From NCBI RefSeq assembly GCF_021278025.1, contig NZ_JAIBHJ010000008.1:62001-126000 (forward strand): DNA of 64,000 bases, in the 5' to 3' direction. Each line of letters begins with the position of its first letter. The stretch's first letter is position 1. Of the stretch, positions 54,626 to 63,358 are shown piece after piece. The DNA is from Motilimonas sp. E26. Lineage in GTDB: Bacteria; Pseudomonadota; Gammaproteobacteria; Enterobacterales; CBDFNC01. The position numbers and the translations under genes were made by a program. The notes under the pieces were generated by a model. The model was given only the letters and a program-made list of their open reading frames with translations, searched no databases and was not told where the DNA came from.

Positions 54626-55285
54626 TTAAGACTCTAACTTAAATTCAAAACGCTGCTGTTGCTGCGTTTGTATTTGCGCTTTACCGTCAACCATTAGCGG
54701 TTTAAACCTCCAACGTCGCATTACTTTTTTCACCGCTTTTTCAAAAGTTCGCTTCGGCACGGCTTCAATAATACGCACGTTAATCGCTTTGCCTTCTGCA
54801 CTAATATCGTAAGCCACCACGACATAACCTTCCTTACCACGACGCTTTGCCTTAGCAGGATACATGGGCTCAACTCGGTGTAAAGGCACAGCCATGGCAT
54901 CGCCATTACTTGCAACGGCTGGAGCCGCAACAGGCGCGCTGACCGATTCTGCCATTACACTCGGCATATTAATTGCCATCGCACTCACGCTGCTGGATAA
55001 GCTTAATGCAGGGGCGGTTAACTTAGCCACTACTGGATTAGGGGTGGCGGGCTTAAGCTGCTGCACGGGCACTTGCGGCGCTAATGGTTTCACCTCAGGG
55101 GGCGTTGGTTTTTGCCGTGTCTTGCGCTCGCTTTGCTCCTCGGTATCAGTCATCACCAAATCGAGATAAGGCGTGTCTTGCGACTTTGGCAAGCTACCAA
55201 GGTCTTTGTGGATCAACCCCGCCATAAATACAAACAAGGCAAAAGCCATGATAGGCGCGCCAATCAGCGCTAACACAAAACGCAT
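54626..55285 (-). CDS. tonB2: TonB2-type energy transducer
   Basis: 219 residues. One N-terminal helix (MRFVLALIGAPIMAFALFVFMAGLI) is followed by a proline-rich periplasmic linker (RQKPTPPEVKPLAPQ) and the C-terminal TonB domain (HRVEPMYPAKAKRRGKEGYVVVAYD, then VMRRWRFKPLMVDG). It carries energy from ExbBD to TonB-dependent receptors. It follows exbD directly (stop and start adjoin). Confidence 0.92.
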   Translation of the reverse strand: MRFVLALIGAPIMAFALFVFMAGLIHKDLGSLPKSQDTPYLDLVMTDTEEQSERKTRQKPTPPEVKPLAPQVPVQQLKPATPNPVVAKLTAPALSLSSSVSAMAINMPSVMAESVSAPVAAPAVASNGDAMAVPLHRVEPMYPAKAKRRGKEGYVVVAYDISAEGKAINVRIIEAVPKRTFEKAVKKVMRRWRFKPLMVDGKAQIQTQQQQRFEFKLES

Positions 55286-55687
55286 TTAAGGCTGCTCCGC
55301 CGCAACGGAAATCTGTTTGATCCCTGCCGATTTTGCTGCATCCATTACCTTCACCACCACGCCGTGGCGAGCGAGCTCATCTGCTTGGATCACCAGCCCT
55401 ACTTCACCGCGCTCGGCAATGATCCGCTCCAGCACTGAATGTACTTTTTGCACATCCAACTGTTTTCTATCTAAATAAATCTCACCATTTTCCTTCACCG
55501 CAATAAACACACCGGCATTTTTTTGCTCGCTGGCCGAAGCCGCTTTCGGGCGATTCACTTCCACGCCCGACTCGCGCACAAAAGAGGTGGTAACAATAAA
55601 GAAGATCAGCATGATAAACACCACATCTAACATCGGCGTCATGTCTATTTGCGCATCTTCTTCCGGTCTAATTCGTCTTCTTCTCAT
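55286..55687 (-). CDS. exbD2: ExbD2-type biopolymer transport protein
   Basis: 133 residues. N-terminal membrane helix with the key aspartate in IDMTPMLDVVFIMLIFFIVTTSF, then a periplasmic domain. It forms the proton channel with ExbB. Gene order exbB-exbD-tonB with gaps of a few bases is typical. Confidence 0.94.
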   Translation of the reverse strand: MRRRRIRPEEDAQIDMTPMLDVVFIMLIFFIVTTSFVRESGVEVNRPKAASASEQKNAGVFIAVKENGEIYLDRKQLDVQKVHSVLERIIAERGEVGLVIQADELARHGVVVKVMDAAKSAGIKQISVAAEQP

Positions 55688-55690
55688 AAC

Positions 55691-56221
55691 CTACTCGTTC
55701 ACCGTGGCCAGCTGCTGTGAAAACTGACTTAATAACACTTTTGTACGCCGCTCTAGGCGTGAGTACACCAACAGTCCTGATAACGCGCATACCAAGCCGG
55801 CTAAAGTCGGAATCGTTGCCATTGAAATTCCCGATGCTAATAGCTTGGGATTACCGGTGCCATGTACCGCCACCACATCAAATACCTGGATCATACCGGA
55901 TACAGTTCCTAGTAATCCTAACAACGGACAGACTTTGATTAATGCTGATAACAGCGGTAAATGACGCGTCAGTGCCAACTCAGCCTGCCCTAGTAACGAC
56001 TGGCGAATATGCACCGCCTGCCAAGACTGCCACTCGTTGCGTTGTTGCCAGCGTGCAAATAAGCCTTGCTGCTCTATTTTAAAACTCAGCCATAAATAAT
56101 AAGTCCGCTCGAGCATCAAGCCCCAAAGCAACACCAACACGCCAGCAATGGCATACATCACCACACCACCAGCACGCATTAATGCGGCAACAAGGTCGAT
56201 GGAATTTACAACCTCATTCAC
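55691..56221 (-). CDS. exbB2: ExbB2-type MotA/TolQ/ExbB protein
   Basis: About 176 residues with three hydrophobic helices; the last two are in LLSALIKVCPLLGLLGTVSGMIQVF and ISMATIPTLAGLVCALSGLLVYS. The frame is open to an ATG at 56278, but this would overlap ttpC by 56 bases. I favour a GTG at 56221, one base after the ttpC stop (MNEVVNSIDLVAALMRAGG). Confidence 0.88.
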   Translation of the reverse strand: MNEVVNSIDLVAALMRAGGVVMYAIAGVLVLLWGLMLERTYYLWLSFKIEQQGLFARWQQRNEWQSWQAVHIRQSLLGQAELALTRHLPLLSALIKVCPLLGLLGTVSGMIQVFDVVAVHGTGNPKLLASGISMATIPTLAGLVCALSGLLVYSRLERRTKVLLSQFSQQLATVNE

Positions 56222-56222
56222 C

Positions 56223-57611
56223 TTAGCTAGCCTGTAATTGCGGCGCTTTCGCCATGGTTTTAGCTGCGGGGCTGACATCCGCCACTTGCGCTTGTAACTC
56301 GGCCTGCTCAGCGATCAAACCGATACTTTGCTGCTCTAACAAGATAATCAAACGGTTAGCACGGCCATGTAACACACTATGGATAAGTAATAACGGCAAG
56401 GCTGCCACTAAGCCCATCACTGTGGTGATCAGCGCCATCGAAATACCGCCTGCCATCAACTTAGGGTCGCTGGTGCCAAACACGGTAATCGACTGGAAAG
56501 TACCTATCATCCCCGTTACCGTGCCCAGTAGTCCCATCATTGGCGCCATCGCGGCAAGGATTTTTAAAATGCTGTTGCCGCGCTCTAGCGCGGGCACTTC
56601 ACGCAAGACCGCTTCATCAAGCTTCAGCTCAAGTACTTCGGTTGAGCGATGTTGGTAGGCTTGATAAACCGCCATAATACGGCCTAATGGATTATTACTA
56701 TTAGCGTTAGCGGTTTTCATTTGGCGATGAATTTGCAGCGACACGCGACTTAATCGTACCAGTCGTACCAGCGCTATCATTAAACCCAGCACTAACACCG
56801 CCAAAATGCAGTAACCAATCACCCCACCTTGAGTAATGCGCTCTGAGATAGTGGGCGTTCGCGCTAACATGGTCAACAAATCGCCTTTTGCCGGATCGAA
56901 ATAGAAGCCTTGCACCGATGGGGAATTAACTTGCCAATCTGCCAAGGTATTCGCCACGTCACCGCCAACGGGTTTGGTTAAATGCTGCAACACGCCTGTT
57001 TGCTCATCACGAACTAAATAGGCGCCCTGACTCACCAAGTTAAAACTGCCTAAACGCACCACCGTTTGCTGTTGCGTGATGCCGGATGGGTCAGCCACCG
57101 CTGCTTCGAATTCCACCACCTTGGCAGACTCGGTCATGTCTTGTTGCAACACAAACCAAAGCTGCTCTAGCTCCGTGAGAGAAGGCAGTGCTTTACGTTG
57201 TGATAACTCCGCCACAAAAGTTTGCCTCTCAGGAAACTGAGTAGAAATAATGGAGCGAGAAAAATCGCTAGCAAATTCACCGGTCATCTGGCGCACCACA
57301 CCAAACACTTCACCGAGATTGTCCGTTGCCAAACTTAAGTCTTGCTCTAATTGCGCGAGTTGCAGCTCTTGTTGATCAAACTGCGCGTTAAGTAGGTCCG
57401 CCTTGCCTTTAACTTGATCAAACCTTGCTTGCGCTTGAGCTAACTCGTTGCGCCAATGAGCTAAATCACCTTTAAAATCGGACTCGCGCTGGCTGTTAGT
57501 TTGCTGGTTTTTCGCTTGTTGCTGTTTAACTTGCTGTAATAAATCATCAAGTTGATTAGCACTAGCCAGCGAACTCAGCAGTAGTGAAAAGGTTAAGAAG
57601 ATATATTTCAT
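56223..57611 (-). CDS. ttpC: TtpC-like MotA/TolQ/ExbB-domain protein
   Basis: 462 residues with a signal peptide (MKYIFLTFSLLLSSLASA). A coiled coil covers about residues 30-110, then a periplasmic domain, and a C-terminal ExbB-like domain with helices ITQGGVIGYCILAVLVLGLMIALV, MAPMMGLLGTVTGMIGTFQSI and MALITTVMGLVAALPLLLIHSVL. TtpC is the extra component that TonB2 systems of Vibrio need. It follows the DUF3450 gene, overlapping by four bases. Confidence 0.9.
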   Translation of the reverse strand: MKYIFLTFSLLLSSLASANQLDDLLQQVKQQQAKNQQTNSQRESDFKGDLAHWRNELAQAQARFDQVKGKADLLNAQFDQQELQLAQLEQDLSLATDNLGEVFGVVRQMTGEFASDFSRSIISTQFPERQTFVAELSQRKALPSLTELEQLWFVLQQDMTESAKVVEFEAAVADPSGITQQQTVVRLGSFNLVSQGAYLVRDEQTGVLQHLTKPVGGDVANTLADWQVNSPSVQGFYFDPAKGDLLTMLARTPTISERITQGGVIGYCILAVLVLGLMIALVRLVRLSRVSLQIHRQMKTANANSNNPLGRIMAVYQAYQHRSTEVLELKLDEAVLREVPALERGNSILKILAAMAPMMGLLGTVTGMIGTFQSITVFGTSDPKLMAGGISMALITTVMGLVAALPLLLIHSVLHGRANRLIILLEQQSIGLIAEQAELQAQVADVSPAAKTMAKAPQLQAS

Positions 57612-58378
57612 TGTGATACCTCCGCGATCAACGGCAGTTTAATCAAGTTAGGTATCTCGGTTTTTTTGGCGATGGCGATGGCTTGTTTGACATCTTGGGC
57701 GTAGGCGTTATCAACACTTAGCCATTGTTGCTGATTTCGATCCCAGGACCACACGGCTTTGCCATCAAGGGATAAGGCAACAAACGCGACACGGCCGAGG
57801 TAAAAATACTGCACAGTACGGGTGGTGCCATCTAAGGCTAACTCGCCTTGGTATTCGCCCATTTTACTGCCATATTCCGCTTCAATTTGGTAGGCCGTTA
57901 AAATGCGACGGTATTTTTCTGCTTCAGAAATGTCAGCCTTGTTCATCATTTGTTGCAGCTGACTGATGCGCTGCTGGCGCTCATCCAGCAAAAACGGGGC
58001 ATCCAACGCCACAAACTGTGCAAGGTTATCCAGCATTTTTACCATTAACGGCACTAACCCTTGGCGCGTTTCTTTAACATCAATAATTTGCTGCTGGTAT
58101 GAAGCCACTTCGCTGGCTTGATCTTGCACCAACTCAGTCAAGTAAACATTGTATTGCTCAAGTTGTTCGGCCTCGGCTTGCAGCTGCTTTACCTTTTGAA
58201 TAATCGCAAGTTTATTATCATCAAGCTGATCGATAGTGTGCTGAGATTGACGAGCTTGCTGCTGGTCGTTGAGGGCTTGTTGTTGAACTTGAGTCACACT
58301 TGCGGCCAGTGCAGCTGTCGAAAACAAGCTAGCACTACTGACCACCAGCAACGCAGAAAGAAAACGATTGGGGAACAA
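57608..58378 (-). CDS. DUF3450 family periplasmic coiled-coil protein
   Basis: About 256 residues. A TTG at 58378 preceded by AGAGG gives MFPNRFLSALLVVSSASLFSTAALA, a clear signal peptide. The upstream ATG at 58435 lies inside the Fur box and is unlikely. A long coiled coil follows (about residues 35-110), then a compact domain with FVALDAPFLLDERQQRISQLQ typical of DUF3450. It is the first gene of the TonB2 operon. Confidence 0.85.
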   Translation of the reverse strand: MFPNRFLSALLVVSSASLFSTAALAASVTQVQQQALNDQQQARQSQHTIDQLDDNKLAIIQKVKQLQAEAEQLEQYNVYLTELVQDQASEVASYQQQIIDVKETRQGLVPLMVKMLDNLAQFVALDAPFLLDERQQRISQLQQMMNKADISEAEKYRRILTAYQIEAEYGSKMGEYQGELALDGTTRTVQYFYLGRVAFVALSLDGKAVWSWDRNQQQWLSVDNAYAQDVKQAIAIAKKTEIPNLIKLPLIAEVSQ

Positions 58379-58417
58379 AACAACCTCTACCAGCAAAATG
58401 GATGATAACAATTCGCG

Positions 58418-58438
58418 TATGATAATTAATATCATTTA
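58418..58438 (-). promoter_or_regulatory. Fur box upstream of the TonB2 operon
   Basis: ATGATAATTAATATCATT (58419-58436) is a near-palindrome matching the Fur consensus GATAATGATWATCATTATC in its half-sites. It lies about 45 bases before the DUF3450 start, as expected for iron control of TonB systems. Confidence 0.7.
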
Positions 58439-58494
58439 ATTATTCAATGACAATTTGCCGCAGCTGATTCTAGCAAAAATATGGCTAAAAAATA

Positions 58495-58520
58495 AACAAA
58501 AAAGCCGCAGCAGCGGCTTC
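58495..58520 (-). terminator. Terminator of the DUF2339 gene
   Basis: AGCCGC-AGCA-GCGGCT, followed on the minus strand by a T run (TTTTTTG). Confidence 0.8.
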
Positions 58521-58559
58521 TCTGAACAAGGTCGATTGCCAAGTCACTTCAAACTACGA

Positions 58560-61500
58560 TTAGCTTTCGACCTCCGACAACGACTCAGCGCTAGACTTAT
58601 CAGCTAACTGCTTATTCTTCTGCTTGAGGTAAAAATAAGAGACTAACAACAGGACACCGCCAATCGCCATAAAGGCCACCACTTTTTGTACCAAGGCGAA
58701 CCCAGCCATGTCCCAGAAGATCACCTTGATGAAAACAAAGGCAAACAGCGCACTGGCCAGTTTAATTAAGCGCTGGCTTTGCGGGTGTAAACTCAACATC
58801 ATCAACCAACAGCCATGTACCACAAGGGCAACCGAGCTAAATGGCGCAAATACTTCTGTGCCAAAGCCGTAACCCGTTAGTAGGTAGCTCGCAATAAAAA
58901 GCCCATGCCAAAGTAATAACCAACTCAAATAACGTGGTCTTACCAAACGTTTGAATGGCGTATAAAATAGCAACCAGCCCAACCCTAACAAGCCCAGTAC
59001 ATCAAAGGCCGCATAGCTTAATAAATTATCTCTCACACCAAACAAGGCGAATGCTTGTAAGCCGATCAACAACGCCATTGCCGCGACAATAACAGCAAGG
59101 GCCAAACGCCAACTGCCGCGGATGGTAGCGTGTAAAGGCCAACGACTTAAATCAAGCACAAGACAACTCGTAGCCACTAATACCGCAAGTGCCATCCAGT
59201 GGCTAAAATAGTAAGTGAGTGCCGCTCCTGCTAGCGCTATATAATAAGGTTTTAATGGATAAACTATTGCTAACGGCTTGAACCGGCGCAGGTAACACTG
59301 TCGACTTGGGTAGCAATAGCTGTAAACCATCAGCGCTGCCAGTCCAATAGCTAATCCCAGCACACCATTAAAGTGCCCCATAAAGACTAAAGAAAAATTA
59401 AACGCACTCGCAATCAATGCCAGCAACATGCCTAAGCTACGTAATAATAGGTGACGGATTGGTAGGTGCAGCAAAAAGGCAAATAAAGCACAACCCCATA
59501 AGCTAAGCCAAAGCACATCTGGCACTTTGGTTGCCACATACACACTAATGGCAACCAATAAGGCAAAGTAATAAGGCACACTCTTTCTTAATAAAGTGAG
59601 TGGTTGATGGGCAAACAACCAACCGCGCCAATGGGTCAATCTTGCTCGTAAGGCGCTAAATACCAACGCACTCAAACCAAGTGCCCACCAGCCATTAGCG
59701 TTACCGTCAAACAAACTCATCACCATGGCAATGTTTGCGAGCCAAACCAGTCCAATTATCAGGTAACGAAACAACACATGTCGCATCGGCCAGTGCAGCA
59801 ATAAGGCCAATGCTGCCCCGGCCCAAAAGATCAAGGCTGACCATTGCGGCAATGTCACGCCCCACACCATTAAAATAACTACTAACAATGCAAAATAATA
59901 AACGCTGGCCAAACGCGCTCGATGAAACGGTGGGTAGCGCTTTAACCATAAACGCAACGGCCGTTGATAATAGCGCAGCGCAGTAAACAGTAAGCTAGCC
60001 ATCACTAACCCTACTGCGCCTTGCCATTGGTGTGCCCACAAACTCAGTGACGCACTGAGTAAACCAATCGCGATAAATCCCAAAGCAACACGGCGCAACA
60101 ACAACTCACGCAACCAAGCATGCAGCGCTAAGGTGATAAACACCGCGATCCAGCTAGATATCGCAATATATTCAGGCCACTGACAAACATAATAAAATGC
60201 TGCAGCGAGCACTAAGGTAAAATAATAAGGGGCCACGATATTAAGCGGCTTAAGGGGCGCTAACAAACGTAATCTTGCGCGGCATCGCCCTATATTTTGC
60301 ACAATCGCAACACAGGCTAATGCGCCAATCAACAAGCCTGCCCAACCTTGCCATAAGTCGAACGCAATCCCTTGAGCCAGTGAGAGCAACACGGCCAGCG
60401 CCAAGAGTAAGACAGCTTCAATGCGCAACGCTTTAGCTTTACGCCAGTAATCTAATGTTAATGCCAGCGCAGCACTCGCCCAAGCCGCCAGCGCTACCCA
60501 TTCAAACGCCACCTTGCCCACCTTAATAGTGAGATAAGCAGGTATAGCCAGATAAACAATTAAGTTTACCCCCCGCGCAATTGGCAGCAATGAAGAGCTC
60601 GGCAAGTAGCGACAATACACCCGATAGGTTAACCACATTAAGGTAAACAAACTGATGCGCGCGAGCTGGCCCAGTAAATCTTGCTCGATAAAACGCCAAC
60701 TCCCTACTTGCTGCACACTCAATAGCACTTGTATCAACAGTGGCAGATACGCCAGCCAAGACAAAGTTTCTGTAACAGGCAATACTTGACGTGTGGTGCG
60801 CCAAAGCAATAAAGGAATGACTAATGCCGAGGCCACCATCAAATAAGAAGGCTGCCAAATATAACAACTGAAATAGACAAACAGCGCCACTAGCAATGAC
60901 AACAGCTCTGCCATTCCCCAAGTAACACTTCGTTCAGCTGTGCTTATATCTAAAGCGTTTGCGCTCGTATTATAAAAACGAAGTAATCGCTCACATCCGC
61001 TAACAATCACTAATGTAAAAGCAAAATTAAGCCAAGCTGCACTAACGGCAAATGAACTAATAACAAATAATGGCGCAATTGCCTCATTCGAACCCAGCAA
61101 TAGGCGGATACAAGAATAAGCCGTGCTGAATAGGCCAATTAATAACAACACATAAGCTTCACTGCGCACCATTCCATAACGATGACGCAGCCCCAACCAC
61201 AGCAGTAAAGCCCCTTCAAGGGACCAGATAATGCCCTGAAACTCATTAGAAACCAGTATTAAAGCGGCAAAGCCGGCCAGCACGCCTGCAAATACCAGAC
61301 AAATATGCTTAACCTCGTCGAGCTTACGCCAGTAACCAAATAGGCCAAGAAACAGCACACTATTAAAAGCCAGTAATTGCCCACTCCAGCTATCCACTTG
61401 CAACATAGCCAAAATAAAAAAGGCCAACTGTGCCATGGGTAAACCGAGCAAGTGCTGGTCAACTTTCAGCTTGCGTAGCTTGGCAATCCCCGTTAAGGCG

Positions 61501-63011
61501 TACAGTAAAAACAACAAGTTGAGACACAACAAGGCGAATAAACTTTGCCAGTTGTCAAGTTGCGCATGAAAGTCCACGAGCAGAATAAAGGCTTCGGCAC
61601 TGGCGATATGTGTCATGCTAGCCAAGGTTAATAAGCCATGCCAACGCAGTTGCTGACAAACCCGCCAAGCAAACAATGCTTGTAATAAAATATAGGGTAA
61701 ATACAAGGCGGGATAGTGCTGCTCAACGCCAAACACTAACGGCGAAAACGCGCCGCCGAGCAAAGCAATCACAGCCACTACCTTTGTTTCCAACTTTTGC
61801 GCTAAGCCATAGCCTGTTAGCGTAACAATAGCCAACCAAATGAGCGCCGAGAAGGAACCGATGAGCCCGAGATAGGGTCCAGCAAAATAGCCACACAGAT
61901 AATTAAGAATAATAGCCAGACCAACGAGTCCAGATCCATACTCAGACATGTCTGGCTTTTTCTTATAAACCCATAAGCCTGCCGCAAGAATGGAATTGGC
62001 AAACAACACCGCAACTGCGATACGCATGCCATCGCTAAATACATTATTCCATGAATATTGCAGCAAATAACCAAACCCTAAGGTTAGCGCAGCAATGCCC
62101 GCCAAAGTCATTAAAAACACCGGCCCCAAACCACGCTGCTGATAATGCTGGTAAAAACTTTTTAGCTGTCTGGATACTTTCGCAATCGGCCCTAATAGCG
62201 AGCCAAGCCATTCATGACTGGCTTGCTCGATGGCATTTTTATGCATGCTGCGTGGCAATGATTCAACAGGTTCAGTTATAGCCTCAGCAGCACTATCGCT
62301 TGCCGCTAACCTCGTGGGCTTTGGAACGAGTCGAGCTACTTGCTCTTGGCTGGCTGCTTGCTCTGATAGAGTGTGAGGCTGAGCTACAGGCTCTTGGTGA
62401 ACAGGCGCTTGTCTAACAGGTTTGATAGCGGGCTTTATCGCGCTATCGTTAGGCTCGGTTAGCGATTCTTTGCGAACTGAAGCTGGAATGACTGATTTTG
62501 ACTCGGCATCCGCAGACTTCACCGCGGCGCTACGCTCAGCCTGCTCCTTACGCGCAACCAATCGTGCTAATATCGCATCTTGTTCCGCTTGGTCTTGCTC
62601 TGCTTGTCTTGCCTGCTCACTAGTATTAGCTGAGCCAGTATGACTTGGCTGGGGCGCAACCTTAACCTCGGCGCCCTTAGCGGTCATCGTTGCCACTTGC
62701 TGCGGCGTAACATGCTCGGTTTCATCATAAGTAGGCAAGTTGCTGCTGCCAATCTCTGATGGCTTGACGCCTGTTGCGTGAGCATTAATGGCTGGCGTTG
62801 ATGATAATGGCTCAGGAGCCAACTCTTTATCTGCTGAAGACTTATACGCTTTAGACGCTGCAGAGGAACTCAGCTCAGGGGGCGCTTTTGCCATCTCTGC
62901 TTTAATTTTAGTGAGTTCGGTTTCAGCCTGATTGATACGATCAGCTAAATTAATTTGATTGTGCCGCAAGGCTTGCAGCTCGTTTTCTAACGCCGTGATT
63001 AAATGCTTCAA
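58560..63011 (-). CDS. Giant DUF2339 membrane protein
   Basis: 1,483 residues. An N-terminal coiled coil (about 1-45), a low-complexity soluble linker to about residue 270, then more than 30 hydrophobic helices to the end, as in DUF2339 proteins. Function unknown; members are found in many Gram-negative bacteria. The C-terminus is a charged tail (KQKNKQLADKSSAESLSEVES). It is the only gene between the TonB2 operon and the FAD oxidoreductase. Confidence 0.88.
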   Translation of the reverse strand: MKHLITALENELQALRHNQINLADRINQAETELTKIKAEMAKAPPELSSSAASKAYKSSADKELAPEPLSSTPAINAHATGVKPSEIGSSNLPTYDETEHVTPQQVATMTAKGAEVKVAPQPSHTGSANTSEQARQAEQDQAEQDAILARLVARKEQAERSAAVKSADAESKSVIPASVRKESLTEPNDSAIKPAIKPVRQAPVHQEPVAQPHTLSEQAASQEQVARLVPKPTRLAASDSAAEAITEPVESLPRSMHKNAIEQASHEWLGSLLGPIAKVSRQLKSFYQHYQQRGLGPVFLMTLAGIAALTLGFGYLLQYSWNNVFSDGMRIAVAVLFANSILAAGLWVYKKKPDMSEYGSGLVGLAIILNYLCGYFAGPYLGLIGSFSALIWLAIVTLTGYGLAQKLETKVVAVIALLGGAFSPLVFGVEQHYPALYLPYILLQALFAWRVCQQLRWHGLLTLASMTHIASAEAFILLVDFHAQLDNWQSLFALLCLNLLFLLYALTGIAKLRKLKVDQHLLGLPMAQLAFFILAMLQVDSWSGQLLAFNSVLFLGLFGYWRKLDEVKHICLVFAGVLAGFAALILVSNEFQGIIWSLEGALLLWLGLRHRYGMVRSEAYVLLLIGLFSTAYSCIRLLLGSNEAIAPLFVISSFAVSAAWLNFAFTLVIVSGCERLLRFYNTSANALDISTAERSVTWGMAELLSLLVALFVYFSCYIWQPSYLMVASALVIPLLLWRTTRQVLPVTETLSWLAYLPLLIQVLLSVQQVGSWRFIEQDLLGQLARISLFTLMWLTYRVYCRYLPSSSLLPIARGVNLIVYLAIPAYLTIKVGKVAFEWVALAAWASAALALTLDYWRKAKALRIEAVLLLALAVLLSLAQGIAFDLWQGWAGLLIGALACVAIVQNIGRCRARLRLLAPLKPLNIVAPYYFTLVLAAAFYYVCQWPEYIAISSWIAVFITLALHAWLRELLLRRVALGFIAIGLLSASLSLWAHQWQGAVGLVMASLLFTALRYYQRPLRLWLKRYPPFHRARLASVYYFALLVVILMVWGVTLPQWSALIFWAGAALALLLHWPMRHVLFRYLIIGLVWLANIAMVMSLFDGNANGWWALGLSALVFSALRARLTHWRGWLFAHQPLTLLRKSVPYYFALLVAISVYVATKVPDVLWLSLWGCALFAFLLHLPIRHLLLRSLGMLLALIASAFNFSLVFMGHFNGVLGLAIGLAALMVYSYCYPSRQCYLRRFKPLAIVYPLKPYYIALAGAALTYYFSHWMALAVLVATSCLVLDLSRWPLHATIRGSWRLALAVIVAAMALLIGLQAFALFGVRDNLLSYAAFDVLGLLGLGWLLFYTPFKRLVRPRYLSWLLLWHGLFIASYLLTGYGFGTEVFAPFSSVALVVHGCWLMMLSLHPQSQRLIKLASALFAFVFIKVIFWDMAGFALVQKVVAFMAIGGVLLLVSYFYLKQKNKQLADKSSAESLSEVES

Positions 63012-63358
63012 TGCTTACCTTACTCGGCCAACACTTGCAAAGTTGGGTAATTAACCCAAACTGAGGCTAGTTTAATGGCCGATAGCTCTATCAAGAGAGA
63101 ATGAATGGCGCATAATAACTATTAAATCAACATTACATCAACACTAAGCGCTTATAATACAGTGTAAAATTTAACCTAAGTCAAAGTTAATACAATGATT
63201 GATAGGCGTTTTCACTTACATCAATGATTCTTATCGCGTATATGATCCATATAGATCATCATCACGTATTTCAATGTGAGCTGGAGCACAGTAGAATACC
63301 CAAGCCTTCAATGCACCGTGACTGATCCAATAGATTATAGGTAAAGAGCATACTCACT
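63012..63358. other. Divergent promoter region
   Basis: About 347 bases between the DUF2339 gene and the FAD oxidoreductase gene, holding both promoters. ATGATC-CATATA-GATCAT (63242-63259) is a dyad that could be an operator. I see no gene on either strand; a 64-codon minus-strand frame at 63271-63465 overlaps the oxidoreductase and is not called. Confidence 0.45.
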
